This document shows, piece by piece, positions 31,513 through 39,754 of a stretch of DNA of 44,747 bases (the stretch's first letter is position 1; each line of letters begins with the position of its first letter). The position numbers and the translations under genes were made by a program. Source of the DNA: Ardenticatenaceae bacterium (GTDB lineage Bacteria; Chloroflexota; Anaerolineae; Promineifilales; Promineifilaceae); the NCBI GenBank assembly GCA_030065875.1, contig JASJCR010000072.1:1-44747 (forward strand). Direction: 5' to 3'. The notes under the pieces are model-generated. The model saw only the letters and a list, made by a program, of their open reading frames with translations, was not told the origin of the DNA and ran no database searches.

Positions 31513-32274
31513 TTGACGACTATTTTACGCAATGACAAATTAATCAACACCCGTCGGCGTTTGGGTGTGACGATCAGTTTTGTGGGGATGGGGGTTTTGA
31601 TCGGTGGGTTTGTTCTGACCCTGGTTAACCAGGAAGATACAACTTTTACGACCATCGCCTTCATTTCGCTGCCGCTGGGATGGCTGTTGTCCCAGGTTGG
31701 TCTCTATCTGGCCAACCGCTATGTGCGAGCACCTCGGCCGGACCAGCGCATTGATGAAGGAATGAACAAATTGGGGAAAGCCGGCCGCAATCTCCGCGTT
31801 TATCATTACTTTCTGCCGGTACCGCACGTGATATTGTCTCCCTCAGGGGTCATTGCCGTGATTGCCAAATACCAGGGTGGGGATATTGTCGCTGATGGGG
31901 CCAAATGGAAACAAACCGGTGTCGGATTCTTCCGCCGTTTTTTTGGCCAGGAAAGTTTGGGCAATCCAACTTTAGAGGCTGAAAATGCCATCAAACAACT
32001 GGCGGGCTTTATTGGCCGAGTCGCCCCTGATTTGGCCGAGCAGGAGCTGCCTTTGGGCGCAATGATCGTGTTTACCGCCAAGGGAGGAGGCCATCTCGAT
32101 TTAAATAAGTCGATTTTTCCGGCGCTGCATTTCACCAAGCTGACCGGGTTTTGGAAACAGCGCCAGCAAGATCCAGTAATGGACGATGATACATTTCAGA
32201 AATTACAAGTGGCGTTTGATCAAGTTGCTGTGGAGAAAAGCGGTTTTGACCTTGAAGATTTAGAAGAATCGTAA
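31513..32274 (+). CDS. NERD-like domain membrane protein
   Basis: A 253-aa protein with two membrane helices near the N-terminus (about 18-40 and 47-68) followed by a soluble domain. HVILSPSGVIAVIAKYQGGDIVADGAKWKQ matches the strand pattern of nuclease-related NERD domains (SPSGV-x-V-I-x-x-K-x-x-G), although the usual acidic catalytic residue before the Lys is not obvious. A second soluble part ends in an acidic tail (DLEDLEES). It starts at TTG with GAGG about 5 nt upstream. It lies 39 nt after fabF on the same strand, but the relation is unclear. Activity is doubtful; a structural or nucleic-acid role is possible. Confidence 0.65.
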   Translation: MTTILRNDKLINTRRRLGVTISFVGMGVLIGGFVLTLVNQEDTTFTTIAFISLPLGWLLSQVGLYLANRYVRAPRPDQRIDEGMNKLGKAGRNLRVYHYFLPVPHVILSPSGVIAVIAKYQGGDIVADGAKWKQTGVGFFRRFFGQESLGNPTLEAENAIKQLAGFIGRVAPDLAEQELPLGAMIVFTAKGGGHLDLNKSIFPALHFTKLTGFWKQRQQDPVMDDDTFQKLQVAFDQVAVEKSGFDLEDLEES

Positions 32275-32392
32275 AAATCCCTGAAATTTTACGTTAAAAT
32301 TGGGAGCCTGTTTGGTGGGGATGCTTTGAATACGCGACGGGGACGGTTACAATTCAATCCTGAGTTAGTTGCGAAGAGCTCAAGCCAGCGTG

Positions 32393-32480
32393 ATTTGGAT
32401 GTTTGATCCAGCGCAATACGGCTGGCAGGTAGTCATGGTGAGACCATGACCTCATCTATGGTTTAGACGCCAATCCAAAT
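32393..32480 (+). ncRNA. Structured RNA leader or small RNA upstream of phoU
   Basis: An outer stem ATTTGGAT (32393-32400) / ATCCAAAT (32473-32480) encloses two hairpins: CCAGC/GCTGG (32408-32412, 32421-32425) and GTCATGGT/ACCATGAC (32432-32439, 32443-32450). This makes a three-way junction. A second copy of GCCAGC at 32384-32389 can compete for GCTGGC (32421-32426), so switching is possible. It lies 80 nt before phoU. I cannot match it to a known riboswitch class. Confidence 0.45.
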
Positions 32481-32559
32481 AAGACAGTTTCATCAATCAT
32501 TATCATTTATCGTTCAAGAACAGGCAGGCGTCCTTCATCAACTTTATTAAGGAGATTTC

Positions 32560-33228
32560 ATGACTATTCGATCTGCGTTAGATCAAGAATTATCGTGGTT
32601 AGACAATGAAATTTTGAAGATGGGAAGCTTGTGTGAAGAGGCGGTTGGTGATGCAATGACCGCCCTGTCAGATCGAAATGCAACCCTGGCCACCAAAGTT
32701 ATCGTTGGCGATGCTCAGATCAACGAGATCCAGGTTGCGATTGAAAGCCGTTCGTATCGTGTTCTGGCCACTCAGCAGCCGGCGGCCGGTGATTTGCGCC
32801 ACATTATTACCGTCATGCATTTGGCCTCAGAATTAGAGCGCATGGGAGACCACGCCAAGGGCGTGGCTCAACTGGTATTACGCATTGTGGATGAGCCAGA
32901 GGTTGAAGAACTGCATCAGCTGCCTAAAATGACCAACCGGGTGCAAAAAATGATTCGCCGCAGTTTACAGGCATATATTACGCGAGATGTTGATTTGGCT
33001 TATAAAGCGATCCGTGGTGATGAAAAGGTCGACCGCCAATACGGCAAGTTTTTAACCATTATTTTTGAAACAATGAAAGGTCTGGACAGCGGCGTCGAGG
33101 TCATTACGCCGACCTATTTATTGTGGATGGCTCATCATCTGGAGCGTATCGGTGATCGGGTAACCAACATCTGCGAACGAGTGATTTTCATGGTGACCGG
33201 TGAATATGTGGAGATGGATGAGGAATAA
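32560..33228 (+). CDS. phoU: Phosphate-signalling regulator PhoU
   Basis: A 222-aa all-helical protein with the two PhoU repeats, each with the E/D-x-x-x-D metal-binding motif: LASELERMGDHAKGVAQ in the first and LLWMAHHLERIGDRVTNICERV in the second. PhoU links the Pst phosphate transporter to PhoR and damps phosphate uptake and polyphosphate build-up. AAGGAG with a 5-nt spacer supports the ATG. No pst, phoR or phoB genes are in the window, so this may be a stand-alone copy. A structured RNA-like region precedes it. The next gene, an ornithine-cyclodeaminase homologue, starts 5 nt after its stop. Confidence 0.94.
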   Translation: MTIRSALDQELSWLDNEILKMGSLCEEAVGDAMTALSDRNATLATKVIVGDAQINEIQVAIESRSYRVLATQQPAAGDLRHIITVMHLASELERMGDHAKGVAQLVLRIVDEPEVEELHQLPKMTNRVQKMIRRSLQAYITRDVDLAYKAIRGDEKVDRQYGKFLTIIFETMKGLDSGVEVITPTYLLWMAHHLERIGDRVTNICERVIFMVTGEYVEMDEE

Positions 33229-33233
33229 TTAAT

Positions 33234-34232
33234 ATGGGGGCGATTCGAATTTTATCAGCCAAAGATGTGCGTCAAGCTTTACCGATGCAAGACGCCATCG
33301 AAGGAATGAAAAAAGCATATCAACTACACGCGACCGGTGGGGTGCAAAGCCCCCTGCGCGGTCGCCTGACCGTGGATAAATTGGATGCGGTTTCGCTGTC
33401 GATGCCGGCGTATGCTGCGGCCGATGACGCCCTCTCGATTAAGCTGGTCAACGTGTTTCCCCGGAATGCTGGCTTTGGCATTCCGGTCGTCAATGCGGCC
33501 GTTTTGGTTTTAAACGGCCGCACGGGGCAAACGATGGCCCTGCTTGAAGGAAATACCTTAACCGCCATCCGCACAGGTGCGGGGGCTGGCGCCGCCACCG
33601 ATATTCTGGCCCTGCCGGATGCCGAGATTGTGGCCATGTTGGGCAGCGGCGTTCAAGCACGTGCTGGTTTGGAAGCGGTCTGCACCATCCGTCAAATCAA
33701 AGAAGTGCGCGTCTTTAGCCCCAACCCGCAAAATGCCGATAGATTTGCAAAAGAAATGGCCGGTCGCGGACCGATTCCGGATCAAATTTCAGTTGTATCA
33801 TCGCCGGGGGAAGCCGTTCGAGACGCCGATATTGTCTATGCGGCCACCACCTCAAAGACGCCGGTTTTTGACGGCCGTGATCTAAAACGAGGCGCACACG
33901 TAAACGGGGTCGGTTCATTTACTCCTGAAATGCAGGAAGTTGACGAAGAGACGATTATCCGCTCGCTGATCATAGTTGATGCGGTTGACAGCGTCCTCGA
34001 AGAAGCTGGTGATTTGATCATCCCCATGCAGAGGGAGTGGATGACAGAGGACGATATATACGGTGAGTTGGGGGAGATTATTGATGGGCAGCTCGAAGGT
34101 CGCATTCACAACGATCAGATTACATTTTTTAAGTCAGTTGGGATCGCCGTGCAGGATTTGGTAGCCGCCCAAATTGCCCTCAAAAATGCAGCCGCCCGCA
34201 ACCTGGGACAGGTCGTCGAGTTTACCGACTAG
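33234..34232 (+). CDS. Ornithine cyclodeaminase/mu-crystallin family protein
   Basis: A 332-aa NAD(P)-binding protein. LEGNTLTAIRTGAGAGAATDILA is the substrate and cofactor contact, AEIVAMLGSGVQARAGLEAV the Rossmann GxGxQA motif, and DIVYAATTSKTPVFDGRDLKRGAHVNGVGSF the family's C-terminal core. Members act as ornithine cyclodeaminase, alanine dehydrogenase or imine reductases (ketimine reductase in the crystallin case), so the substrate cannot be set from sequence. It starts 5 nt after phoU, which indicates co-transcription. The functional link to PhoU is not evident. Confidence 0.9.
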   Translation: MGAIRILSAKDVRQALPMQDAIEGMKKAYQLHATGGVQSPLRGRLTVDKLDAVSLSMPAYAAADDALSIKLVNVFPRNAGFGIPVVNAAVLVLNGRTGQTMALLEGNTLTAIRTGAGAGAATDILALPDAEIVAMLGSGVQARAGLEAVCTIRQIKEVRVFSPNPQNADRFAKEMAGRGPIPDQISVVSSPGEAVRDADIVYAATTSKTPVFDGRDLKRGAHVNGVGSFTPEMQEVDEETIIRSLIIVDAVDSVLEEAGDLIIPMQREWMTEDDIYGELGEIIDGQLEGRIHNDQITFFKSVGIAVQDLVAAQIALKNAAARNLGQVVEFTD

Positions 34233-34251
34233 CCGCGGCTTTTACAGATGA

Positions 34252-35457
34252 ATGCTAATGACACCGCCTCAAAACCGGCTCCGGCCGTTTCCTCTCAGGC
34301 TGCGTTTTGTGCTGACGGCCGCCGCATACACCGCAGGAGCCATTTTATTTGGGCAGTGGCTGTCCCTGCCGCCCGATCAACTGCGACGCTGGGGTGCCGG
34401 CACGGCCGTGGTGCTCATCTTTCAGCTGTTGATGCTCTGGCGCTTTCTGCCGCACAATCACCGGCCTGATGAGCGAATAGTTTTACCCACCCTCGGTTTA
34501 GGCAATGGAATAACCCTCACGCGCGGTTTGCTTTTGGGGCTGCTGGCCGGTTTTTTGTTGATTCCCAGACCGGCCGGGAACGCGGCCTGGCTGCCGGTCA
34601 TCCTGTATACCACAGCTGACGTACTTGATTTTTGTGACGGGTTGGCCGCCCGGTTGACCAATCACGTCACCGGTTTGGGTGAAAAGCTCGATCTTGAGCT
34701 GGACGGTCTGGGGATTGGCCTAGCGGTGCTGCTGGTGATTTTATATGGGCAAATCGGCTGGTGGTTTTTGCTGGTGGCTCTGGCGCGATACCTTTTTGTG
34801 ATCGGGATATGGTGGCGTCAACGGCAGGCACGGCCGATATTCGACCTCACCGAAAGCCGTTTTCGCCGGCTGATTGCCGGGTACAACATGGGGTTTTTGA
34901 CGGTGGCGCTGTGGCCAATTTTAACGCGGGATGCGGTTACGGTTGGAGCGGCCGTGTTTGTTACCCCGTTGCTGCTGATTTTTTGGCGAGATTGGCTAGT
35001 CGTGAGCGGCCGCTTAAACCCGGATGACCCAGGATACCAGCGGTGGCGAAAACAGATCCATTTGTGGGGGGCAGGATGGCTGCCGCTGGGCTGTCGGGTG
35101 GCGATTGCCGTCACGGCCGTCACCACCGGGGTATGGCCTGTTTCCGGCCAAATTAACCCTCACTGGACCTGGCTGCTTCAGGGATGGGGGTGGTCGGCCG
35201 CCGCAGCCTCGACAGCGTCCGTGTGGCTAACGGTTTTGGCGCTTGTCACCCTCATTCCGGTTGTTTTGGGGGTATGGGCCCGCTGGCTGGCGCTGGTGGC
35301 GATCTTGCCCGCTGCGCTGAACTTCATATACGTCGGGTTATCGGGGACAGATAGTGCGCTCTTGGGAGCGGCCGTTTGCACTGTCGCGATATTAAATTCC
35401 GGTCGTTATTCGCTCTATCTTCCGGCCGAAGAGTATATGTATCGGCGGCTTGGTTGA
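34252..35457 (+). CDS. CDP-alcohol phosphatidyltransferase family membrane protein with extended C-terminus
   Basis: This 401-aa protein has several membrane helices. The full catalytic signature D-x2-D-G-x2-A-R-x8-G-x3-D-x3-D is present: D126, D129, G130, A133-R134, G143, D147, D151. It transfers a phosphatidyl group from CDP-diacylglycerol to an alcohol. It is about twice the usual length: a C-terminal part (about 240-395) adds further hydrophobic segments not expected in the basic family. Start codons at 34252 and 34258 are both possible. It follows the ornithine-cyclodeaminase-like gene after 19 nt. The alcohol acceptor is unknown. Confidence 0.85.
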   Translation: MLMTPPQNRLRPFPLRLRFVLTAAAYTAGAILFGQWLSLPPDQLRRWGAGTAVVLIFQLLMLWRFLPHNHRPDERIVLPTLGLGNGITLTRGLLLGLLAGFLLIPRPAGNAAWLPVILYTTADVLDFCDGLAARLTNHVTGLGEKLDLELDGLGIGLAVLLVILYGQIGWWFLLVALARYLFVIGIWWRQRQARPIFDLTESRFRRLIAGYNMGFLTVALWPILTRDAVTVGAAVFVTPLLLIFWRDWLVVSGRLNPDDPGYQRWRKQIHLWGAGWLPLGCRVAIAVTAVTTGVWPVSGQINPHWTWLLQGWGWSAAAASTASVWLTVLALVTLIPVVLGVWARWLALVAILPAALNFIYVGLSGTDSALLGAAVCTVAILNSGRYSLYLPAEEYMYRRLG

Positions 35458-35623
35458 AAAAGAAGGAACGATTCAGGCCGTCAATCATCCTGAGAGGCTG
35501 TGGCCGGTGTCCTCACCGAGCCACCCGCCGGCACGGTCACAGACCGGCCGGAGCACCTAAACCGTTACAAAAAGAAAACGCTTTTTTCGTCTCTTTTATT
35601 ATTACCGGGTATCATTTTTAGGT

Positions 35624-36058
35624 ATGAAATCAAACTTTCTTCTGCAATCACTCAAAGATAATGGGCATACTTTAACTCGACCACGACGGGCCATTTGTGA
35701 TCTCCTGCTAGAATGTGGTGGGCACCTTTCGGCTGATCAGCTGGTCGAAAAATTGCAGATTGAATATCCTGAAATCGGCCGTATGACCGTGTACCGCACC
35801 CTTGATTTGCTCTCATCTTTAGGCGTTTTGCGGGCTGTTTATCAAGGAGGTGGGGCAGCCCACTACATTTTGCTCGAAGGTGGACATCACCATCATCTGG
35901 TTTGCGCCATATGCCATCGGGTCATCGAGATCGACCAGTGCCTGCTGCAAGATGCCACTGAGCAAATTAGCCGTCAATATCGTTTTCAAATCCTGGGTCA
36001 CCTGCTGGAAATTCTGGGAGTCTGTGAGCAGTGTCAGGCAAAAACGCCTCTTAACTGA
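35624..36058 (+). CDS. Fur/Zur/PerR family metal-responsive repressor
   Basis: A 144-aa protein with the Fur winged helix (RPRRAICDLLLECGGHLSADQLVEKL, then IGRMTVYRTLDLLSSLGV) and the dimerisation domain. Metal ligands are plain: EGGHHHHLVCAICHRVIEID with two Cys, and CEQC near the end as the second Cys pair of the structural zinc site. The metal or signal (Fe, Zn, peroxide) is not decided; the His-rich box with CxxC fits Zur or Fur. The overlapping or next gene, an HExxH protease, starts 4 nt after its stop codon, so the two are coupled. Confidence 0.92.
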   Translation: MKSNFLLQSLKDNGHTLTRPRRAICDLLLECGGHLSADQLVEKLQIEYPEIGRMTVYRTLDLLSSLGVLRAVYQGGGAAHYILLEGGHHHHLVCAICHRVIEIDQCLLQDATEQISRQYRFQILGHLLEILGVCEQCQAKTPLN

Positions 36059-36062
36059 GTTT

Positions 36063-37349
36063 ATGTGGCAAAAAATTTGGATCGGAATAAAAGGGGCGGC
36101 TGCCCTGATCGTGTTGGCCCTACTGATTGGGCCGCAGTGGCCCGCCTTTGGGGATGAAAATTATCAGATTGAAACGATTATTGGGGGAGGCGTCTTTGAT
36201 TTTCCAACCTGGATAGCGGAGACATGGGGCAGCAAAATTGCGGCTGACCTAACCGACAGCCACGCATATTTAAGCCCTGAGGCTCGTGATCTGCTGGTTC
36301 GTGGATATCTCGGTCAGCTGGGACAGGTTTTGCAGTGGGAGCGTGAGCTGCAAATTCTCCTGGCGACCAATGACTTAACCACGCCCACCCTGATTGAGCT
36401 GCAGGAGCGTATCACGGCCCAACGAAACTCCCTGGCGGAAATACAGCCGCTGGTTGAATCAATTTTGCAAGATCAGGTTGCTGATGTTTTGCTTGATGAA
36501 GGATTTGGCATCGGCGGCCGGGTTTGGCCCCCGGTGCGTATGCGCCTGACCCCGCTGCCTACACTGCTGGTTATTTCTCCTCGCGATCAAATCCGTCAGG
36601 AACACGCTATCCCGCTAACCGCTGGATTGCTGGCGGCTGAGCGAGAGCGGCTTGAGTCGGCCGTCCTTTCTGATCTGGATTCGGCCGCTTTTGTGACCGA
36701 TATTGGCGGGCTTGGGGTTTACCCCACAATGGTTGTGGAAACGACCAATCTAAACTTTTTGGTTGAAGTGATCGCCCATGAATGGTCCCATAACTGGTTT
36801 AACCAGTATCCTCTTGGATTAAACTATGCCGTCAATGGCGAAATTCGCACAATCAATGAAAGCGCGGCCAGCTTGATCGGTGAGGAGATCGGCCGGCAGG
36901 TGATGGAGCGTTATTACCCCGATTTGCTTCCGCCCCCGGCCGCTGCCGAAGTGGCCTCCGTCAATCCGGATGCTCAATCTCCCATTCCCCCGGCCCCACC
37001 GCCGGTGTTTGATTTCCGAATCGAGATGCGCGATACGCGTATTCGCGTGGATGAACTTCTGGCGGCCGGTCAGATCGAGGCCGCGGAAGCCTATATGGAG
37101 GCCCGTCGGAAAGAATTTGTTGAAAACGGGTTTAATTTGCGCGTGCTCAACCAGGCGTACTTTGCTTTTCACGGCGCGTATGCGGACCAGCCCGGGGCGG
37201 CCGGTGCTGACCCCATCGGCCCGCGCGTGCTTGAATTTCGCGCGTCGTCCCCTTCTTTGCGGCAGTTTATGCTTGATTTGCGGTTTGTGACAAGCCTGAC
37301 CGATTTAGATGAGTTATTAGAAGACCAGAGACAAGAGACAGGAGACTAG
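36063..37349 (+). CDS. Membrane-anchored HExxH metalloprotease-like protein
   Basis: The first ATG in frame at 36063 is chosen, 4 nt after the Fur stop; the frame itself runs back into fur. The 428-aa protein starts with a signal or anchor (about 7-24). A long helical region leads to HEWSHNWF (239-246), a zinc-protease HExxH motif, with E266 and E274 in INESAASLIGEE as possible third ligand. This is the gluzincin pattern. A Pro-rich linker and a helical C-terminus follow. The final residues (EDQRQETGD) are encoded by GAGACTA-type repeats, and the stop lies inside a perfect 22-bp inverted repeat. Coupling to a Fur-type gene suggests metal-linked expression. Confidence 0.75.
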   Translation: MWQKIWIGIKGAAALIVLALLIGPQWPAFGDENYQIETIIGGGVFDFPTWIAETWGSKIAADLTDSHAYLSPEARDLLVRGYLGQLGQVLQWERELQILLATNDLTTPTLIELQERITAQRNSLAEIQPLVESILQDQVADVLLDEGFGIGGRVWPPVRMRLTPLPTLLVISPRDQIRQEHAIPLTAGLLAAERERLESAVLSDLDSAAFVTDIGGLGVYPTMVVETTNLNFLVEVIAHEWSHNWFNQYPLGLNYAVNGEIRTINESAASLIGEEIGRQVMERYYPDLLPPPAAAEVASVNPDAQSPIPPAPPPVFDFRIEMRDTRIRVDELLAAGQIEAAEAYMEARRKEFVENGFNLRVLNQAYFAFHGAYADQPGAAGADPIGPRVLEFRASSPSLRQFMLDLRFVTSLTDLDELLEDQRQETGD

Positions 37350-37388
37350 AGACGAGAGAAGCCTAACTCGTCTCTAGTCTCCTGTCTC
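37335..37388. repeat. Perfect 22-bp inverted repeat over the stop codon
   Basis: Arms 37335-37356 and 37367-37388 are exactly complementary, with a 10-nt loop. They are built of GAGACAGGAGACTAGAGAC-type units. The TAG stop of the HExxH gene (37347-37349) lies within the first arm, and the GNAT gene's Shine-Dalgarno site begins 10 nt after the second arm. A very stable RNA hairpin is expected; no long U-tract follows at once, so it may shield the 3' end or limit read-through. Confidence 0.9.
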
Positions 37389-37409
37389 CAGTCTTTGCAG
37401 GAGTTTTTT

Positions 37410-37859
37410 GTGACAAATAACCAAATAATTTCTTTGCGAGAGATAACCGATAAGACCGTTCGCACGATTTTGCGACTCGATGTGGGCGAAGATCAAAAAA
37501 ATTGGGTGGCGCCCAATGCGGTTTCCATCTCAGAGGCATATTTTGAGCCAAAGGCGTGGTTTCGGGCCATTTATGCCGGTGAGGAGCCGGTCGGGTTCCT
37601 CATGACGTACGAAAATCCCGACAAACCGATTTACTATTTGTGGCGCTTTATGATCGATCATCGCTACCAGAAGTTGGGATATGGCGGTGAGGCTTTGCGG
37701 CAGCTCATCGAACGCGTTAAGATGCTCCCTCAGGCGGATTCGCTGGTGTTAAGCGTCGTGCCCGAAAATCAGGGAGCGATACGATTTTATGAGTCGTTTG
37801 GCTTTGAAGCGACCGGTGAAGTAGAAGATGGGGAACACGTCTACAGGCTCGATTTTTGA
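37410..37859 (+). CDS. GNAT family N-acetyltransferase
   Basis: A 149-aa acetyl-CoA-dependent transferase. LREITDKTVRTILRLDV opens the fold, EEPVGFLMTYE is the beta4 region, and RYQKLGYGGEALRQLIERV is the pyrophosphate-binding loop (Q/R-x-x-G-x-G). LVLSVVPENQGAIRFYESFGFEATGE closes it. The pattern resembles spermine/spermidine or aminoacyl N-acetyltransferases (diamine type), but the substrate is open. The GTG start at 37410 is preferred because AGGAG lies 6 nt before it, while the TTG at 37395 overlaps that site. It follows the large hairpin and is ended by a convergent terminator. Confidence 0.88.
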   Translation: MTNNQIISLREITDKTVRTILRLDVGEDQKNWVAPNAVSISEAYFEPKAWFRAIYAGEEPVGFLMTYENPDKPIYYLWRFMIDHRYQKLGYGGEALRQLIERVKMLPQADSLVLSVVPENQGAIRFYESFGFEATGEVEDGEHVYRLDF

Positions 37860-37866
37860 AAAAAGC

Positions 37867-37890
37867 CGGGCCGAGAATTTTCTCGGCCCG
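37867..37890 (-). terminator. Rho-independent terminator of the HtrA gene
   Basis: CGGGCCGAGAA (37867-37877) pairs with TTCTCGGCCCG (37880-37890). On the minus strand it is followed by GCTTTTTTC. It lies 50 nt after the stop of the gene at 37941 and could also slow plus-strand read-through. Confidence 0.88.
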
Positions 37891-37940
37891 ACCCTAAAAC
37901 CCGTTGTTGACAGGCCCAAATAGACCTTATTGCTGATTAC

Positions 37941-39560
37941 TTAATTGTCAACAATAAATGTTTCCAAAATGCGGTCAGCCACGTTCAGGTCAGCTTCGGT
38001 GATGGCCGTAATCTCCACGATCCCCAGGAAGGTTTGACCTTCAGGGAAGACCGCCACCTCAATGACAACCGCCCCATCACCACCGCAATCGGTCCACAGA
38101 TCATACTTGCCTACGTAGAGTGGATCTTCATAATCAAAACGACCGCTGTACTCACAAGATTCTGCCCACGTGATTTCATCAAGCGCTGAATCCGGGGTGT
38201 AATTGGTGTTGATCAGCACGCCGAAAAAGACGCCGGGAGTGCCCCACGTGTTCTTGTAGGATTCAAGATCGGGGGAGGCTTCGAGGATCGCCGTGAAGAT
38301 GCTGTCGTCGGCCGGGGCGCGTGGATCAACGTCGCTCCAGAAGTCAGGTACTTCCATGCGCAGCAGACCGGTATTGTCTTCTATTTCGACATAGTTGAAA
38401 TTGGTTGGGGCGCTGCTTTCAGTGCTGCCGGTGTCCTCAACCGTGTCATCTAGCGTGGCGGCAAACGAGAAGGAAGATTCCAGTTCGCGGCCGTTGAGCT
38501 GACCTTCGAGAAACTCTTCGGTTGTGGTCCGAATCACTTCGATATTCATCGTGTCATCTGGATTGCGCGACCGCAGGATGTCGCAGTAATCTGACATCGT
38601 GCCGTCTTGTGCCAGAAGCAGCCCTTCAAGGGAATACAGAATGTCGCCGGGAATGATACCCGATACATCAGCAGGGGATCCTGATTTTACAGAGGAGACC
38701 CAAATGCCGAGGCCGCCTTCATCCCCGCTAACAGCAACACCATTGATGCCGATCGATTCGTAATCATTGCCGGCCTGCAAGGATTCGATAACTTCAAGGG
38801 CCTCATCACGAGCAACGGCAAAATATTGGGAGAAGAGGGACGAACCGGCATAATTTACGCCGACTACCTCGCCATCTGCCGTGAGCAGTGGGCCACCGGA
38901 ATTCCCGGGATTGATCGTGGCATCGTGTTCGAGCACCGCATCAACTGAGGCCCAGTCGGTGTCGCCACCGGCCGCTGCTTTGGAAACAATGCCGCGGGTT
39001 AACGTAAATTCAGGATCACCAAGCGGATACCCGGCCGCATAGACATCCAGCCCCACATTAATATCATCCTGATACCAATTCATGTAGGGGAAATCATCCC
39101 CATCAATATCGATTAGAGCCAAATCCGAGCATTCTGAAACACCAAGGATTTTTGCATTTCGCGGAGAATCTTCACCGGGAACGTAAACGCGGAGTAGGGC
39201 AGCTCCGGTCACAACGTGATTGTTGGTCACCGCGATACCAGCGGGGTCGATAATGAACCCGGTGCCGCTGCCGGCCGAGTTAAACTGTGTGGTCCCATCA
39301 AAATCCATAAACGTCCCTTCAGCCACAATTTGTACCACGGCATTCTGGGCCTCTTCCAGCGAAGTAACCAGACCGCTTGGCTCAGGTTCCTCGGTTGGGG
39401 GAGGGGGGTCTGTTGGCTCCGGGGTTGGATCTTGCTGTTGGGTTTCAACCTCAGGCTCAACAGCAACTTCTTCAGGTTCTTCTCCGCCACCGCCACAGGC
39501 GACCAGCAAAATCAGGCAAAGAACCATTGATAAATACTGAATTGATTTCAGGCCTTTCAT
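37941..39560 (-). CDS. HtrA/DegP-like serine protease lipoprotein with PDZ domain
   Basis: A 539-aa protein with a lipoprotein signal (LILLVAC, lipidated Cys22) and a Glu/Pro-rich linker. The trypsin-like domain has His115 in TNNHVV, Asp146 in SDLALIDID and Ser221 in GNSGGPLL. A PDZ domain follows (about 265-345, GLGIWVSSVKSGSPADVSGIIPGDILYSL), then a C-terminal domain of about 150 residues that I do not recognise. It should be membrane-anchored outside the cytoplasm and serve in protein quality control. GAGGAG lies 5 nt before the ATG. It is a single-gene transcript, bounded by terminators on both sides. Confidence 0.93.
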   Translation of the reverse strand: MKGLKSIQYLSMVLCLILLVACGGGGEEPEEVAVEPEVETQQQDPTPEPTDPPPPTEEPEPSGLVTSLEEAQNAVVQIVAEGTFMDFDGTTQFNSAGSGTGFIIDPAGIAVTNNHVVTGAALLRVYVPGEDSPRNAKILGVSECSDLALIDIDGDDFPYMNWYQDDINVGLDVYAAGYPLGDPEFTLTRGIVSKAAAGGDTDWASVDAVLEHDATINPGNSGGPLLTADGEVVGVNYAGSSLFSQYFAVARDEALEVIESLQAGNDYESIGINGVAVSGDEGGLGIWVSSVKSGSPADVSGIIPGDILYSLEGLLLAQDGTMSDYCDILRSRNPDDTMNIEVIRTTTEEFLEGQLNGRELESSFSFAATLDDTVEDTGSTESSAPTNFNYVEIEDNTGLLRMEVPDFWSDVDPRAPADDSIFTAILEASPDLESYKNTWGTPGVFFGVLINTNYTPDSALDEITWAESCEYSGRFDYEDPLYVGKYDLWTDCGGDGAVVIEVAVFPEGQTFLGIVEITAITEADLNVADRILETFIVDN

Positions 39561-39683
39561 TACATCTCCTCATGTTTGAATGCAAGGTTTTTTCTCTGCA
39601 CATATTAGCACAATATACCAGAAGGAAAATATCACGGTTGTACTAGGCAACTCTTTGGCAAAGCAAAAAACGGAAAAGAATAT

Positions 39684-39723
39684 AAAAAAGCGGCTGTGGA
39701 AACCTCTCCACAGCCGCTTTTTT
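39684..39723. terminator. Bidirectional Rho-independent terminator
   Basis: A perfect 17-bp stem: 39684-39700 pairs with 39707-39723, loop AACCTC, with A-run at one side and T-run at the other. It ends the minus-strand TRAP-binding-protein transcript (39755) and could also block plus-strand RNA. Confidence 0.95.
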
Positions 39724-39754
39724 AAACTCTTTTTAAAGTAGAGTGATTTTAATT

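Noticed and set aside
34248..34469. 73-codon ORF overlapping the CDP-alcohol phosphatidyltransferase start
   Set aside because: Out of frame with the gene carrying the complete catalytic signature; no features of its own.
35850..36062. N-terminal extension of the HExxH protein back into the fur-like gene
   Set aside because: It would overlap a clear Fur domain in another frame; the signal-like sequence starts at the ATG at 36063.
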